A stretch of DNA of 64,000 nucleotides from Flavobacterium sp. KMS (GCF_000813005.1 NZ_JSYP01000010.1:81828-145827), one strand, 5' to 3'; positions 45,006 through 54,865 are shown, counted from the stretch's first letter. Program-made: numbers and translations. The notes: generated by a model from the letters alone, not told the origin.

Positions 45006-45611
45006 TTATTTGTATGCTTTCTTCAGAATCATTTTAGAAAGTGATTTTGCTGTTTTGGCATAACCTTCTCCAATTCTTGTTTCATTATTAAAATTATTTC
45101 CCCATTGATCTCCTGGGGCTTCTTCGCTTTTTATTTCTAACAATACATTTGATTTATTAGCTGTTTCTACAAATTTTAAATTAGTCGTAACTTTTGCAGG
45201 TTGTTTCATAATTCCTGCGTCCCAGCCCGGATAAATCCATACTGTTTGTACGATTAAAGTATAAGGGGTATTTAAACCTTCCTGAAAGTTTACGTCTTTA
45301 CCAGCTTTAGATAATACAATGTTTCCTATTTCTAAAAATTTTGGAGTCCAGATTTGTTCTTTGGCAACGACCCATCTTTTGTACCAAAGATTTCCGTTCC
45401 CTTTTGCTTTTTTGTCTAAATCGACTTTGTGTTCTTCAACATATTGTGCTTCTGGTTTATTTTCTTTCATCATAGTAAAGTTGCTATAATCAAATTCGGT
45501 ATTAATTTCTTTTTGGTCTTTCAAGAATTTAAAATCTCCAGATACAACTTTCATGTCTTGTGCAGACATTGCGAAAGAGAGGAATAAAAAGGCAACTATT
45601 AGTTTTTTCAT
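45006..45611 (-). CDS. Secreted protein of unknown function
   Basis: The 201 residues have a signal peptide ending SFAMSAQ. The mature part is soluble and beta-rich with many Trp (NLWYKRWVVAKEQIWTPKF, TVWIYPGWDAG). The family is not recognised; a lipid- or steroid-binding role cannot be told. It converges on the halogenase-like gene through a shared terminator and has no operon partner. Confidence 0.75.
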   Translation of the reverse strand: MKKLIVAFLFLSFAMSAQDMKVVSGDFKFLKDQKEINTEFDYSNFTMMKENKPEAQYVEEHKVDLDKKAKGNGNLWYKRWVVAKEQIWTPKFLEIGNIVLSKAGKDVNFQEGLNTPYTLIVQTVWIYPGWDAGIMKQPAKVTTNLKFVETANKSNVLLEIKSEEAPGDQWGNNFNNETRIGEGYAKTAKSLSKMILKKAYK

Positions 45612-45743
45612 TTTTTGTTTATGCTTAAACGGTTGGTTTATTAATTTTTTTAGTGCTCAAATGTAATTAAAGGTTATTTGTAAAATATTATTTATCTTGT
45701 TAATTTTTTTAATGTTCGCTTTTTAAAAGAACTTATTCTATTT

Positions 45744-45783
45744 AATAAAGAAAGGATACCATTTACAGTATCCTTTCTTTATT
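45744..45783. terminator. Terminator of the sugar symporter gene
   Basis: A perfect 16-bp stem (AATAAAGAAAGGATAC and its complement, 45744-45759 and 45768-45783) with an 8-base loop lies 18 bases beyond the end of the minus-strand symporter gene. Confidence 0.85.
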
Positions 45784-45800
45784 AATTAAGCTGTATCGTA

Positions 45801-47486
45801 TTACCAGAACTTCACATATAGAGAGGCAATAATCAATAAAGTAATTACTATTAATACAGTTGTTTGTGGTTTTAATTTAAACATTGTAGTGTCTAGCTCA
45901 AATGCTTTCGGGTTTACTTTTGGACCTGCAAAACTTATAAGAACCATTGCAAGTGTAGTAAAGCAGAAAGATAATCCCATACAAATATGGAACGGAATCT
46001 CGTAAGCTCCTTTTCCGTTTGGATAAGCAGTATATAACAATGTGTCGTTACCAAATAATATTGGAGCATATTCATTGAATAAAATAGATAATACAAATCC
46101 TAAAATCACACCTACAATAGCTGCAGCTCCAGTGGTTCTTTTCCAGAACATACCAAGAATAAACATGGCAAAAACTCCAGGACTTATAAATCCAGTGTAT
46201 TTTTGGATGTAGGTAAAACCTCCAACACCGCCAATTCCTAAAATATCATTCCAAGTAAATAAAACAGCCAAAAGCATTGCGGCAAAAACAGCAATTCGAC
46301 CAATGTTTACTTGTTGTTTTTCACCAGCTTCTTTTTGGATATATTTTTTATGAATGTCTAGCGTATAAATAGTCGAAATACTATTTACTTTACCAGCCAA
46401 TGAAGCTACAATTGCCGCGGTTAATGCAGCTACCGAAAGTCCTTTTAATCCTGTTGGCAAGAAAGTTAATACCGCAGAGTACGCTCCATCTTTTCCGCCA
46501 ACAAGTTGAGGTAAATGTCCGTTTTGATATAAAACATAAGCGGCGATACCAGGTAACATAACAATTAGAGGCATTAATAGTTTTAAGAAACCAGCAAATA
46601 ATATACCCGTACGAGCAGTTTGCAAATCGGCACCCAAGGCTCTTTGAGTAATGTATTGGTTACAACCCCAATAGTTAAGGTTGATAATCCAGATACCAGC
46701 TACGTAAGACAATATACCAGGGAAAGTTAAGTACTTATCTATTTCTAACTGAGAAGAAGTTGCTGTTGGTTTTGGGATAATCATTTTAAAATGTTCTGGA
46801 GCTTCTCGCATCAAAACTTTAAAACCGGCAATTGCATTTTGACCCACGCCAAAATATTGTCCTACAGTTGTTAAAGCAATATAAGAAGTTACTAATCCGC
46901 CTATGATTAAAACAGCAACCTGAATAACATCTGTGTAAGCAACAACTTTCATCCCTCCTAATGAAATTATCAAAGCAAAAAGTGCCAATCCTATCATAAT
47001 AACATGAAGGTATTCTCCTCCCGCCAATCCGTTTATGGCTACAGCTCCTAAGTATAAAATAGAAGTAAGGTTTACAAAAACATACAGAAACAACCAAAAA
47101 ACAGCCATAATCAAAGCTGTTGATTCATTATAACGTGTTTTTAAAAACTGAGGCATGGTGTATATCTTATTTTTAAGATAAACAGGAATAAACCATACGG
47201 CTACAATTATTAAAGTAATAGCAGCAACCCATTCGTAAGCCGCAACTGCAATTCCTAAAAAGAAACCTTCGCCACTCATTCCGATAAACTGTTCTGCCGA
47301 AATATTAGACGCGATTAATGAAGCTCCAATTGCCCACCAAGTCAGGTTTCCTTCGGCAAGGAAATAAGCTTTGGCGTCTTTTTCGTCTTTTTTACGTTTG
47401 CGATATATAGTATAACCGTAGGTAGATACTACGATAAAGTAGATTATAAAAACCGCATAATCTGCGATGGCAAGGTTTTGGTTCAT
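45801..47486 (-). CDS. Sodium/sugar symporter (SSS family, SGLT-like)
   Basis: The 561 residues hold about 14 membrane helices. Family-typical segments are NLTWWAIGASLIASNISAEQ, GMKVVAYTDVIQ and ITQRALGADLQTARTG. SGLT-type SSS proteins import a hexose with Na+. The aldose epimerase gene 63 bases upstream and the divergent GntR regulator suggest an aldose such as galactose or glucose; the exact sugar is inference. Confidence 0.92.
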   Translation of the reverse strand: MNQNLAIADYAVFIIYFIVVSTYGYTIYRKRKKDEKDAKAYFLAEGNLTWWAIGASLIASNISAEQFIGMSGEGFFLGIAVAAYEWVAAITLIIVAVWFIPVYLKNKIYTMPQFLKTRYNESTALIMAVFWLFLYVFVNLTSILYLGAVAINGLAGGEYLHVIMIGLALFALIISLGGMKVVAYTDVIQVAVLIIGGLVTSYIALTTVGQYFGVGQNAIAGFKVLMREAPEHFKMIIPKPTATSSQLEIDKYLTFPGILSYVAGIWIINLNYWGCNQYITQRALGADLQTARTGILFAGFLKLLMPLIVMLPGIAAYVLYQNGHLPQLVGGKDGAYSAVLTFLPTGLKGLSVAALTAAIVASLAGKVNSISTIYTLDIHKKYIQKEAGEKQQVNIGRIAVFAAMLLAVLFTWNDILGIGGVGGFTYIQKYTGFISPGVFAMFILGMFWKRTTGAAAIVGVILGFVLSILFNEYAPILFGNDTLLYTAYPNGKGAYEIPFHICMGLSFCFTTLAMVLISFAGPKVNPKAFELDTTMFKLKPQTTVLIVITLLIIASLYVKFW

Positions 47487-47549
47487 GGTTAATTGTGTTT
47501 AAGGAGGTAATTAATATAAAGTATTTCGTGGTTATAGTTATTGGTTTTT

Positions 47550-48602
47550 TTAAATACACTGAAATTTATAGACAGTTTTATGATGGTATTTATCTTCTTT
47601 TCTTAGTATCGAATTAGGAAAACGAGATTGATTAGGCGCATCGGGATAGTTTTGAGTTTCAAAACAAATACCGCTTAAAGCATGATAAGTAACGTCTTCT
47701 TTTCCTTTTATTTCGGTGGAGCAATTACCACCTACAAAAACATGTACACTTGGCTGATCTGTATAAACCGTCATTCGCAATCTGCTTGTTGGGCTATAAA
47801 GTGCAGCGGCAATATCATTTTTAGTTTCTATTATAAATGAATTATCAATAATAGGCGGACAGTTTGCAGGAGTTCTAAAATCGAAAGGATGGTTTAAAAG
47901 ATTTAAGATATTTCCTGTTGGGATATTCTCAGAGGATGTTTCTAATATTTTATCCGAGTTTACAATCATTTCTTGGTCAGTAACGCTAGAACCATGTCCG
48001 TTAAGATTAAAATAACTGTGATTCGTTAAGTTTATAATGGTATCCTGTGTCGTAGTAGCATTATATTCTAATTGTAGCTCATTGTCATCAGTTAGCGTAT
48101 AGGTTAGGCTTACAGACAAATCTCCGGGATAATTTTCTTCATTTGCAGGACTTAAAAGAGTCATGGTTATTGATTGATTTTCACCTTCGGTAATTGCTTC
48201 AACTTCCCACTTTTTCTGAGCAAAACCTATAGTTCCGCCATGTATAGCATGATTGTTATTGTTTTTGTTTAAAAGATAAGTCTTATCATTTAAGGTAAAA
48301 GTTCCGTTGTTTATTCTGCCGGCATAGCGTCCTATTGTAGCACCAAAATAGGGAGCGCCAGATAAAGAGTATGATTCTAAATATTTATCTAAGGTATCAA
48401 AGCCTAAAACCGCATCTATAAGTTCTCCATTTTCTAGCGGTACGATTAATGAAGTAATCGTTGCACCATAATCGATAATAGTGGCTTGCATGCCATTTTT
48501 ATTGGTTAATTTATAGGAATGAATAGCTTCGTTGTCAGGTAATATACCAAAGAATTCTTTTGTGTTTATATCTGTAAAATGTGATTTGTGTTTTATTTTC
48601 AT
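47550..48602 (-). CDS. galM: Aldose 1-epimerase (mutarotase)
   Basis: The frame continues to 48665, but the ATG at 48602 gives the normal start MKIKHKSHFTD; the extra residues would be hydrophobic and unlike the family. The 350 residues include NHAIHGGTIGF, the catalytic His in LTNHSYFNL and the Glu in GICFETQNYPDAPN. The enzyme interconverts alpha and beta aldoses. It is the first gene of a two-gene sugar operon with the symporter. Confidence 0.9.
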   Translation of the reverse strand: MKIKHKSHFTDINTKEFFGILPDNEAIHSYKLTNKNGMQATIIDYGATITSLIVPLENGELIDAVLGFDTLDKYLESYSLSGAPYFGATIGRYAGRINNGTFTLNDKTYLLNKNNNNHAIHGGTIGFAQKKWEVEAITEGENQSITMTLLSPANEENYPGDLSVSLTYTLTDDNELQLEYNATTTQDTIINLTNHSYFNLNGHGSSVTDQEMIVNSDKILETSSENIPTGNILNLLNHPFDFRTPANCPPIIDNSFIIETKNDIAAALYSPTSRLRMTVYTDQPSVHVFVGGNCSTEIKGKEDVTYHALSGICFETQNYPDAPNQSRFPNSILRKEDKYHHKTVYKFQCI

Positions 48603-48626
48603 TATTTTTTTGTGAAAAATGAAATT

Positions 48627-48634
48627 CAAAAATA
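48627..48634 (-). promoter_or_regulatory. Putative -7 element (TATTTTTG) of the mutarotase operon
   Basis: On the minus strand this matches TAnnTTTG, 25 bases from the chosen ATG of galM. The matching -33 box is weak (ATG or TGG instead of TTG at the expected spacing), consistent with a promoter that needs regulation. Confidence 0.45.
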
Positions 48635-48657
48635 TGTATATTATTAATGTAATCCAT

Positions 48658-48672
48658 ACCAGCACCTACCAG
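48658..48672. promoter_or_regulatory. Possible operator: ACCAG direct repeat
   Basis: ACCAG occurs at 48658-48662 and again at 48668-48672, one helical turn apart, in the gap between the divergent GntR regulator and mutarotase genes and upstream of the -7 element of the latter. It could bind the regulator; the evidence is position and repetition only. Confidence 0.35.
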
Positions 48673-48705
48673 TTTTTTGTATATTGCATGAAAATATTAT
48701 CTTTT

Positions 48706-49704
48706 ATGAATATAATTTCTATCCAGAATAATCTAGGTATTCCTAAATACAAACAGATTATAGCTTCAATCGAGAGTAGTATTAATAAGAAAAACTTAAA
48801 GAAAGGCGATAGATTGCCATCAGTAAATAAAGTGTGTTTGGCTTTTTCTTTATCAAGAGATACTGTTTTGCAGGCTTATGATGAATTAAAAAAAAGAGGG
48901 ATTATTTATGCCATACCAGGAAAGGGGTATTATATTAAAAGTGTCGAAATCACAATCAAAGAGCGCGTTTTTTTACTTTTTGATGAGCTTAATAATTTTA
49001 AAGAAGATATCTATATTTCCTTTTTAAGAAATATTGGAGAAGAAGTACAAGTTGATATCTTTTTTTATTATTTCAATACAAAGGTTTTTAAGAAACTAAT
49101 AAATGATAATAACGGAGCATACACTAAATATATAATTATGCCAACCGATTTGGCAGATGCAGCTTCCTGTATAAATACCCTACCAGTAAATGAGGTTTAT
49201 ATTTTGGATCAGACGAGTGAAGCTTTAAAAGCATATCCTTCAGTTTGTCAGAATTTCCCAAAAGATATTTATGATGCATTAGTTAAGGGAAAACCTAAGC
49301 TGGATAAGTACAACAAATTAATTATGATTTTTCCAGGATTTAGAGAACCTTTAGGAATGAAAATTGGGTTTCTAAATTTTTGTAATGATTTTTTATTTGA
49401 GAATGAAGTGATTACTGAGTTTAGAGAAAGAGAAATTAAAGTAGGAGAAGTGTATATTATCCCTAATGACAGAGATTTGGTTCGGGTTATCGAAAAAGCA
49501 AAGCGTCAGGATCTAAAACTTGGTCACGATTTCGGAATTATCTCTTACAATGAAACACCATTAAAAAAAGTGGTAGAAAATGGGATAACAACTATTTCGA
49601 CAAATTTTGAAGAAATGGGAAAAATTATGGCAAAGATGGTTTTGTCTGGAAAGAAGCAAAACATCGAAAATAAATCGTCACTTATAATGCGTAACTCATT
49701 ATAA
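48706..49704 (+). CDS. GntR family transcriptional regulator with sugar-binding-like C-terminal domain
   Basis: The frame opens at 48619, but the ATG at 48706 is favoured (MNIISIQNNLGIPKYKQI), as it begins the usual GntR domain. Residues 1-75 hold the winged helix (DRLPSVNKVCLAFSLSRDTV). The rest (about 80-330) resembles a LacI/periplasmic-binding-type domain, including GHDFGIISYNETPLKKV and ITTISTNFEEMGK. It probably senses a sugar and controls the divergent mutarotase-symporter operon. Confidence 0.87.
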   Translation: MNIISIQNNLGIPKYKQIIASIESSINKKNLKKGDRLPSVNKVCLAFSLSRDTVLQAYDELKKRGIIYAIPGKGYYIKSVEITIKERVFLLFDELNNFKEDIYISFLRNIGEEVQVDIFFYYFNTKVFKKLINDNNGAYTKYIIMPTDLADAASCINTLPVNEVYILDQTSEALKAYPSVCQNFPKDIYDALVKGKPKLDKYNKLIMIFPGFREPLGMKIGFLNFCNDFLFENEVITEFREREIKVGEVYIIPNDRDLVRVIEKAKRQDLKLGHDFGIISYNETPLKKVVENGITTISTNFEEMGKIMAKMVLSGKKQNIENKSSLIMRNSL

Positions 49705-49745
49705 TCGGAAACTCAGAAGTTGCATTTTTTAACTAATAAAAAAGT

Positions 49746-50204
49746 ATGGGATTTAAACATTTATTTAAAGCAGAAGCCAAATGGTCATCAAATAAAAATG
49801 AGAAAGGTTTCGTTTCTAAAAATCATGAGATAATAATTGAAGGAAAGCCTGTTTTGAGTGTTTCTGCGGCAAAAGCTTTTAAAGGAGATGCAGAGTTATA
49901 TAATCCTGAAGACATGTTGTTAAGTAGTCTGGTTTCGTGCCACATGATGTCATATCTTTATGTATGCGGTCAAAACGGAATTGAAGTTTTGAGTTATTCT
50001 GATAATGCTGAAGCAACTCTTGAAGTAGAATTTGATGGAAGCGGACGCTTTACTGAAGTTCGATTAAATCCAAAAGTTACTATCGCTAATCCTGATAAAA
50101 TTCAATTAGCATTAGAACTGCACAAAAAAGCAAATCAGTTATGCTTTATAGCTAATTCTTGTAATTTCCCAATCTTGCATAATGCTAGTTGTGAAGTGGG
50201 ATAA
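49746..50204 (+). CDS. OsmC family protein (peroxide reductase-like)
   Basis: The 152 residues have the two redox Cys of the OsmC/Ohr family, in SSLVSCHMMSYLYVC and IANSCNFPI. OsmC and Ohr proteins reduce organic hydroperoxides using thiols. The gene follows the regulator by 41 bases, but there is no functional link. It ends before a bidirectional hairpin. Confidence 0.9.
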   Translation: MGFKHLFKAEAKWSSNKNEKGFVSKNHEIIIEGKPVLSVSAAKAFKGDAELYNPEDMLLSSLVSCHMMSYLYVCGQNGIEVLSYSDNAEATLEVEFDGSGRFTEVRLNPKVTIANPDKIQLALELHKKANQLCFIANSCNFPILHNASCEVG

Positions 50205-50284
50205 TAAAAAAGAAAACTTATTGATTCTTTGTGTTTTTTTCTTTGGAAAACTTTGGGAAATAATATCTAGGGGATATAAAATAA

Positions 50285-50317
50285 AAATCCGTCAAGTAGA
50301 AACTACAAGACGGATTT
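50285..50317. terminator. Bidirectional terminator between the osmC-like gene and pyk
   Basis: A long stem AAATCCGTC/GACGGATTT (50285-50293 and 50309-50317) with an inner GTAG/CTAC stem separated by AA/AA mismatches, flanked by A's and T's, separates the converging genes. Confidence 0.8.
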
Positions 50318-50339
50318 AATATTTTGAAATCAGATAAGA

Positions 50340-51770
50340 TTACTCTACTTCAGTAACTCTCATGGTGTTTACCATTCCTTTATCTTTAATAGGCATTGCT
50401 GCTAGGTTGATTAAGTAATCTCCTTTTACAACATATCCTTTATCTTTTACGATTTGATTTACATCAGTTACAGTATCATCAGTACTTACATCTTTGTCAT
50501 AGTAGAATGATTTAACTCCCCATAAAAGACTTAATTGAGTTAAGATTCTTTTGTTAGAAGTAAATACTAAAATGTGAGCAGATGGTCTCCAAGCCGAAAT
50601 TTGGAAAGCAGTATAACCACTATTTGTTAATGTGCAAATTGCTTTAGCTTTAATAACGTTAGCCATAAGTGCAGCTTGCTGACAAATTGTTTTAGTAATA
50701 AAACGTTTTGTTTTTATTTGTGGTGTGTTTTGTGGAACATGAATTAGCGGAGAGTCTTCAACAGCTTCGATAATTTGTGTCATTTTTTGGATAACCTGAA
50801 CAGGATAGTTTCCTGCAGCAGTTTCTCCAGATAGCATTACAGCATCAGCACCATCCATAACAGAGTTTGCAACGTCGTTTACTTCCGCACGAGTTGGAGT
50901 TAAACTAGTAATCATAGTTTCCATCATTTGTGTTGCCACAATTACAGGAATACGAGCAGTTTTTGCTCTGCGGATTAATTCTTTTTGAACCAATGGTACT
51001 TCGTGAGCAGGAAGTTCAACTCCTAAATCTCCACGAGCAACCATTAAAGCGTCGCAATAAGCAACGATTTTATCCATATTCTCTAATGCCTCTGGCATTT
51101 CGATTTTAGCTACAATCGGAATTTTATAATCAGAATGTTTATCAATTAACTCTTGTAAGTCTTGTAAGTCACGTGGTGTTTTTACAAAAGAAAGAGCTAA
51201 CCAGTCTACTTTTTGCTCAATAGCAAAAATTGCATCAGCAATATCTTTTTCTGTCAATGCAGGTAAAGATATTTTAGTATTAGGAAGGTTTACACCTTTT
51301 TTAGATTTTAATTCACCACCTTGAATAACTACAGCGGTAACTTCTGTTTTTTTATCAGTTGTAAGGATCTCAAAGATAAGTTTTCCATCATCTAATAAAA
51401 TACGCTCTCCAGGATTTACATCATTTGGAAAGTTTTGGTACTTCATGAAAACTTTTTTTGCAGTACCTATAATATCTTCAGCAGTAGTAAAAGTGATTAC
51501 ATCACCATCGTTTACTACAACTCCTTCTTCCATTACTCCTACACGAAGTTTAGGTCCTTGTAAATCTCCGAGTATTGCCGTGGTATAACCAAACTCTTCG
51601 TTAAGTCCTCTAATAATGTTGATTTTCTCTTTTACTCCTTCGTAATCTGCATGCGAAAAATTAACTCTAAACACATTAACACCTGCTTCGATCATGTCCT
51701 TGATGATCTCTCTAGTTCCACATGCAGGCCCAAGTGTGGCTACAATTTTGGTTTTTTTGTTTGTAAGCAT
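50340..51770 (-). CDS. pyk: Pyruvate kinase
   Basis: The 476 residues catalyse phosphoenolpyruvate plus ADP to pyruvate plus ATP. Seen are TLGPACGTREII, RVNFSHADY, the active site VAKIEMPEALEN, MVARGDLGVELP, VATQMMETMI and GETAAGNYPV. It lies 5 bases from the IPExxxVDY gene, a pairing that I recall from other flavobacteria. Confidence 0.97.
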   Translation of the reverse strand: MLTNKKTKIVATLGPACGTREIIKDMIEAGVNVFRVNFSHADYEGVKEKINIIRGLNEEFGYTTAILGDLQGPKLRVGVMEEGVVVNDGDVITFTTAEDIIGTAKKVFMKYQNFPNDVNPGERILLDDGKLIFEILTTDKKTEVTAVVIQGGELKSKKGVNLPNTKISLPALTEKDIADAIFAIEQKVDWLALSFVKTPRDLQDLQELIDKHSDYKIPIVAKIEMPEALENMDKIVAYCDALMVARGDLGVELPAHEVPLVQKELIRRAKTARIPVIVATQMMETMITSLTPTRAEVNDVANSVMDGADAVMLSGETAAGNYPVQVIQKMTQIIEAVEDSPLIHVPQNTPQIKTKRFITKTICQQAALMANVIKAKAICTLTNSGYTAFQISAWRPSAHILVFTSNKRILTQLSLLWGVKSFYYDKDVSTDDTVTDVNQIVKDKGYVVKGDYLINLAAMPIKDKGMVNTMRVTEVE

Positions 51771-51775
51771 TTCTA

Positions 51776-52264
51776 TTAAAAAATTAAATTGTTTTTTGAT
51801 TTTATTTTATTTGTATCAACTATATAAACCGTTGAGATGGTATCAATGGTATTTAATATTTGTTGTATTTTTAATATATCGAAAGCTTCCTCACTCTTTT
51901 CAATTTTTAAAAAATAATCAACTTTTTTAAACTCAGGTAGTAGATATACTTTTGTGGCGACCTCCATCGAAGTATCTGAAAATAAATCCTGACTGTCATT
52001 TGGTGTATTCTGAATGACTTCATTCTTATTTTGAATTAAATCCCAATAAAGTTCTTTTTCTTCATCGTAATAATCAAATCGTGAAAAATGAGTCTCACCT
52101 TCTTTCACATTAATTTGGATTTCATTTTTACTTTTACTCAAAAGAACCGGGAAGTTTTGATTGATAAAATAAGCCAGTCGATAATCTTCCATAGAAGTAT
52201 GTATGGCAATCAAATTATAATCAATTTCATCAAATTCGCCTAATTCTAATTTATGAATAGCCAT
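51776..52264 (-). CDS. IPExxxVDY family protein
   Basis: The 162 residues include LLPEFKKVDYFLKIE, the motif after which this Bacteroidetes family is named (here LPExxxVDY). The function is unknown. It lies upstream of pyk, with a 5-base gap, and after rnc by about 115 bases, an order that I recall from other flavobacteria. Confidence 0.82.
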   Translation of the reverse strand: MAIHKLELGEFDEIDYNLIAIHTSMEDYRLAYFINQNFPVLLSKSKNEIQINVKEGETHFSRFDYYDEEKELYWDLIQNKNEVIQNTPNDSQDLFSDTSMEVATKVYLLPEFKKVDYFLKIEKSEEAFDILKIQQILNTIDTISTVYIVDTNKIKSKNNLIF

Positions 52265-52378
52265 TTCCTGAAAAAATAAGTTGTAAATATACTATTTCTA
52301 TTGCTGGTTCAATAGTTAAGATTGGTATGTTTTTGTTAATTTATAAACGAAAACGATGTAGTTTTAAGAAAACTAGTT

Positions 52379-53119
52379 TTATTTCTTGTCCATTTTTTCT
52401 TGAAATGCAAAATACGCACGTTGTGATGCTTTTTCTTCTGCTTTCTTTTTGGAAGTTGCTCGCGCTCTTGCGACTACTTTATCGTCAATACTTAATTTAA
52501 CGCCAAATAAACGTTCTCCACCAATGCCATTATCCTCAAAAATATCATAATGGAATATCTTTTTTTCTTTCTGACACCATTCAATAACTAAGCTTTTATA
52601 GCTTATAACTTTTCCCTCAAGTCGGGTAATATCTACGTACGGACCGATTACGCTGCTTTGGATAAATTTTTCACAAAAAGAATACCCTCTGTCAAGATAA
52701 ATGGCTCCAATAAGCGATTCGAAAATGTTACCATGAATGTTTTCTCCAAAGTGTTGTAAAGGCACTTTGCTTTCTATAAAACGAGCCAGATTAAGATCTT
52801 TTCCAAGTTCGTTCAAATGTTCTCTACTTACGATTTTAGAACGCATCTTGGTAAGGTAACCTTCGTCTCCAGCAGGAGCTTTATTAAAGAGATGTGCTGC
52901 AATTACAGCACTTAGCATTGCATCTCCAAGAAATTCTAAACGTTCGTAGTTAATAGGATTTCCGTTTTCGTCCAGTCGATTAGAAGAGCGATGAGTAAAG
53001 GCTTTCTTATAAAATTGAAGCGAAATAGGTGGAAATCCAAGGATTTTTTGAATAGAATCAAAAAAAATCCCGTCTTCTTGAGAACGGGATTTTGAAAATA
53101 TTTTTTTGAAAATACTCAT
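52379..53119 (-). CDS. rnc: Ribonuclease III
   Basis: The chosen ATG at 53119 gives MSIFKKIFSKSRSQ and leaves 7 bases after fabF; the TTG at 53134 would overlap it. The signature YERLEFLGDAMLS, FESLIGAIYLDRG and a C-terminal double-stranded-RNA-binding domain (residues about 175-243, GERLFGVKLSID, ATSKKKAEEKASQRAYFAF) are all present. It processes rRNA and structured RNAs. Confidence 0.95.
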   Translation of the reverse strand: MSIFKKIFSKSRSQEDGIFFDSIQKILGFPPISLQFYKKAFTHRSSNRLDENGNPINYERLEFLGDAMLSAVIAAHLFNKAPAGDEGYLTKMRSKIVSREHLNELGKDLNLARFIESKVPLQHFGENIHGNIFESLIGAIYLDRGYSFCEKFIQSSVIGPYVDITRLEGKVISYKSLVIEWCQKEKKIFHYDIFEDNGIGGERLFGVKLSIDDKVVARARATSKKKAEEKASQRAYFAFQEKMDKK

Positions 53120-53126
53120 AAGAAAA

Positions 53127-54380
53127 TTAGTCAACTAATTTTTTAAATAAAACACAAGCATTGTGACCTCCAAAACCAAAAGTGTTACTCATAGCAACAT
53201 TTACTTCTCTTTTTTGAGGTTTGTTTAGTGTTAAATTTAATGAAGGATCTATTTTCTCATCAGCAACCGTATGATTGATTGTTGGAGGAACAATACCGTG
53301 TTGCATAGCAAGTATAGAAGCAATAGCTTCGATAGCACCAGCAGCACCAAGTAAGTGTCCAGTCATAGATTTTGTAGAGTTGATATTGATGTTTTTGGCA
53401 TGATCACCAAAAACAGCACTAATCGCTTTTAATTCAGCAACATCTCCAAGTGGAGTAGATGTACCGTGCGTATTAATATGATCAACATCTTCAGGTTTCA
53501 TACCAGCATCACGTAATGTATTTTTCATTACAGCAATAACACCAAGTCCTTCTGGATGAGGTGCTGTTAAGTGGTACGCATCAGATGACATTCCGCCACC
53601 GCCAATTTCGCAATATATTTTTGCTCCACGTGCTTTAGCGTGTTCGTAATCTTCAAGTACTAATGCACCAGCTCCTTCACCTAAAACAAAACCGTCACGT
53701 GTAGCATCAAAAGGTCTTGAAGCAGTCTCAGGACTATCATTTCTGGTTGATAAAGCATGCATAGAGTTAAAACCTCCCATTCCTGCAATTGTAATAGCAG
53801 CTTCAGATCCACCAGAGATGATAATATCACACATTCCTAAACGAATGTAGTTAAAAGCATCAATAAGTGCATTGGCAGAAGAAGCACAAGCAGAAACAGT
53901 TGTATAATTTGGTCCCATATAACCATTTCTCATAGAAATGTGTGCAGGGGCAATATCAGCAATCATTTTAGGAATAAAAAACGGATTGAATTTTGGTGTT
54001 CCGTCTCCTTTAGCGTAGTAAATAACTTCTTCTTGAAAAGTTTCTAAACCACCAATTCCAGCTCCCCAGATAACTCCAACTCTTTCTTTGTCGACGTTGT
54101 CATCAGTAAGACCAGCATCTTTTATAGCTTCGTCACTTGCGGCAACAGCATATTGTGCAAATTTATCTAGTCTACGAGATTCTTTACGATCCATAAAATC
54201 TTCGATGTTGAAGTTTTTTACTTCACAAGCAAATTTCGTTTTATGTTTCTCTGTATCGTAATACGTTATTGGGGCAGCACCGCTTACTCCATTAATAAGC
54301 GCGTTCCAATAATCCTGGATGTTATTCCCAATAGGGGTAAGTGCGCCTAATCCTGTTACAACAACTCGCCTTAATACCAT
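53127..54380 (-). CDS. fabF: Beta-ketoacyl-ACP synthase II (housekeeping)
   Basis: The 417 residues have the active Cys in SACASSANALI, His in THGTSTPLGD and in NSTKSMTGHLLGAAG. It elongates fatty acids. It is close to the typical FabF sequence and lies in the conserved order acpP-fabF-rnc, so it is the housekeeping copy and not a pigment gene. Confidence 0.97.
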   Translation of the reverse strand: MVLRRVVVTGLGALTPIGNNIQDYWNALINGVSGAAPITYYDTEKHKTKFACEVKNFNIEDFMDRKESRRLDKFAQYAVAASDEAIKDAGLTDDNVDKERVGVIWGAGIGGLETFQEEVIYYAKGDGTPKFNPFFIPKMIADIAPAHISMRNGYMGPNYTTVSACASSANALIDAFNYIRLGMCDIIISGGSEAAITIAGMGGFNSMHALSTRNDSPETASRPFDATRDGFVLGEGAGALVLEDYEHAKARGAKIYCEIGGGGMSSDAYHLTAPHPEGLGVIAVMKNTLRDAGMKPEDVDHINTHGTSTPLGDVAELKAISAVFGDHAKNININSTKSMTGHLLGAAGAIEAIASILAMQHGIVPPTINHTVADEKIDPSLNLTLNKPQKREVNVAMSNTFGFGGHNACVLFKKLVD

Positions 54381-54528
54381 AAATAATGTGTTTTATTAGC
54401 TTTAAACAAATAAAACCCACGCTTTCTTGATTGTATTATATTACAAAAGAGCCATGGGTATTACAATATAAATATATTTTTTTGATTGAAAATCAACCCA
54501 AAATTTAAATTTTTATAAAAAATAATAA

Positions 54529-54620
54529 CACCCGATTTCTAAAAATTCCAATTTTTTGAAATTTCAAATTCCAATCTTGGAATTTGACTTTTGATTTTTG
54601 TAATTTTTAAGAGTCGGGTG
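54529..54620 (-). promoter_or_regulatory. Structured spacer between acpP and fabF (possible attenuator)
   Basis: CACCCGA (54529-54535) can pair with TCGGGTG (54614-54620) around an inner perfect 10-bp stem, CAAATTCCAA/TTGGAATTTG (54565-54574 and 54577-54586). It lies just after the acpP stop, where partial termination would make more AcpP than FabF. No T tract follows on the minus strand, so an RNA-stability role is also possible. Confidence 0.45.
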
Positions 54621-54628
54621 GGAATTTA

Positions 54629-54865
54629 TTATTTTTTAGCTTCTTCGATATAAGAAATAGCTTGACCTACAGTAGCAATGTTTTCTGCTTGATCGTCTGG
54701 AATTTGGATATCAAATTCTTTTTCGAATTCCATAATAAGCTCAACAGTGTCTAATGAGTCAGCTCCTAAATCATTAGTGAAGCTTGCTTCTGTTACAACT
54801 TCGTTTTCGTCAACACCTAATTTGTCTACGATAATCGCTTTTACTCTTGATGCAATGTCTGACAT
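54629..54865 (-). CDS. acpP: Acyl carrier protein (housekeeping)
   Basis: The 78 residues carry the phosphopantetheine site [18 protein letters not shown] and are acidic, as AcpP should be. It is the carrier for fatty acid synthesis, and it precedes fabF. It is distinct from the two pigment-cluster carriers. Confidence 0.97.
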   Translation of the reverse strand: MSDIASRVKAIIVDKLGVDENEVVTEASFTNDLGADSLDTVELIMEFEKEFDIQIPDDQAENIATVGQAISYIEEAKK

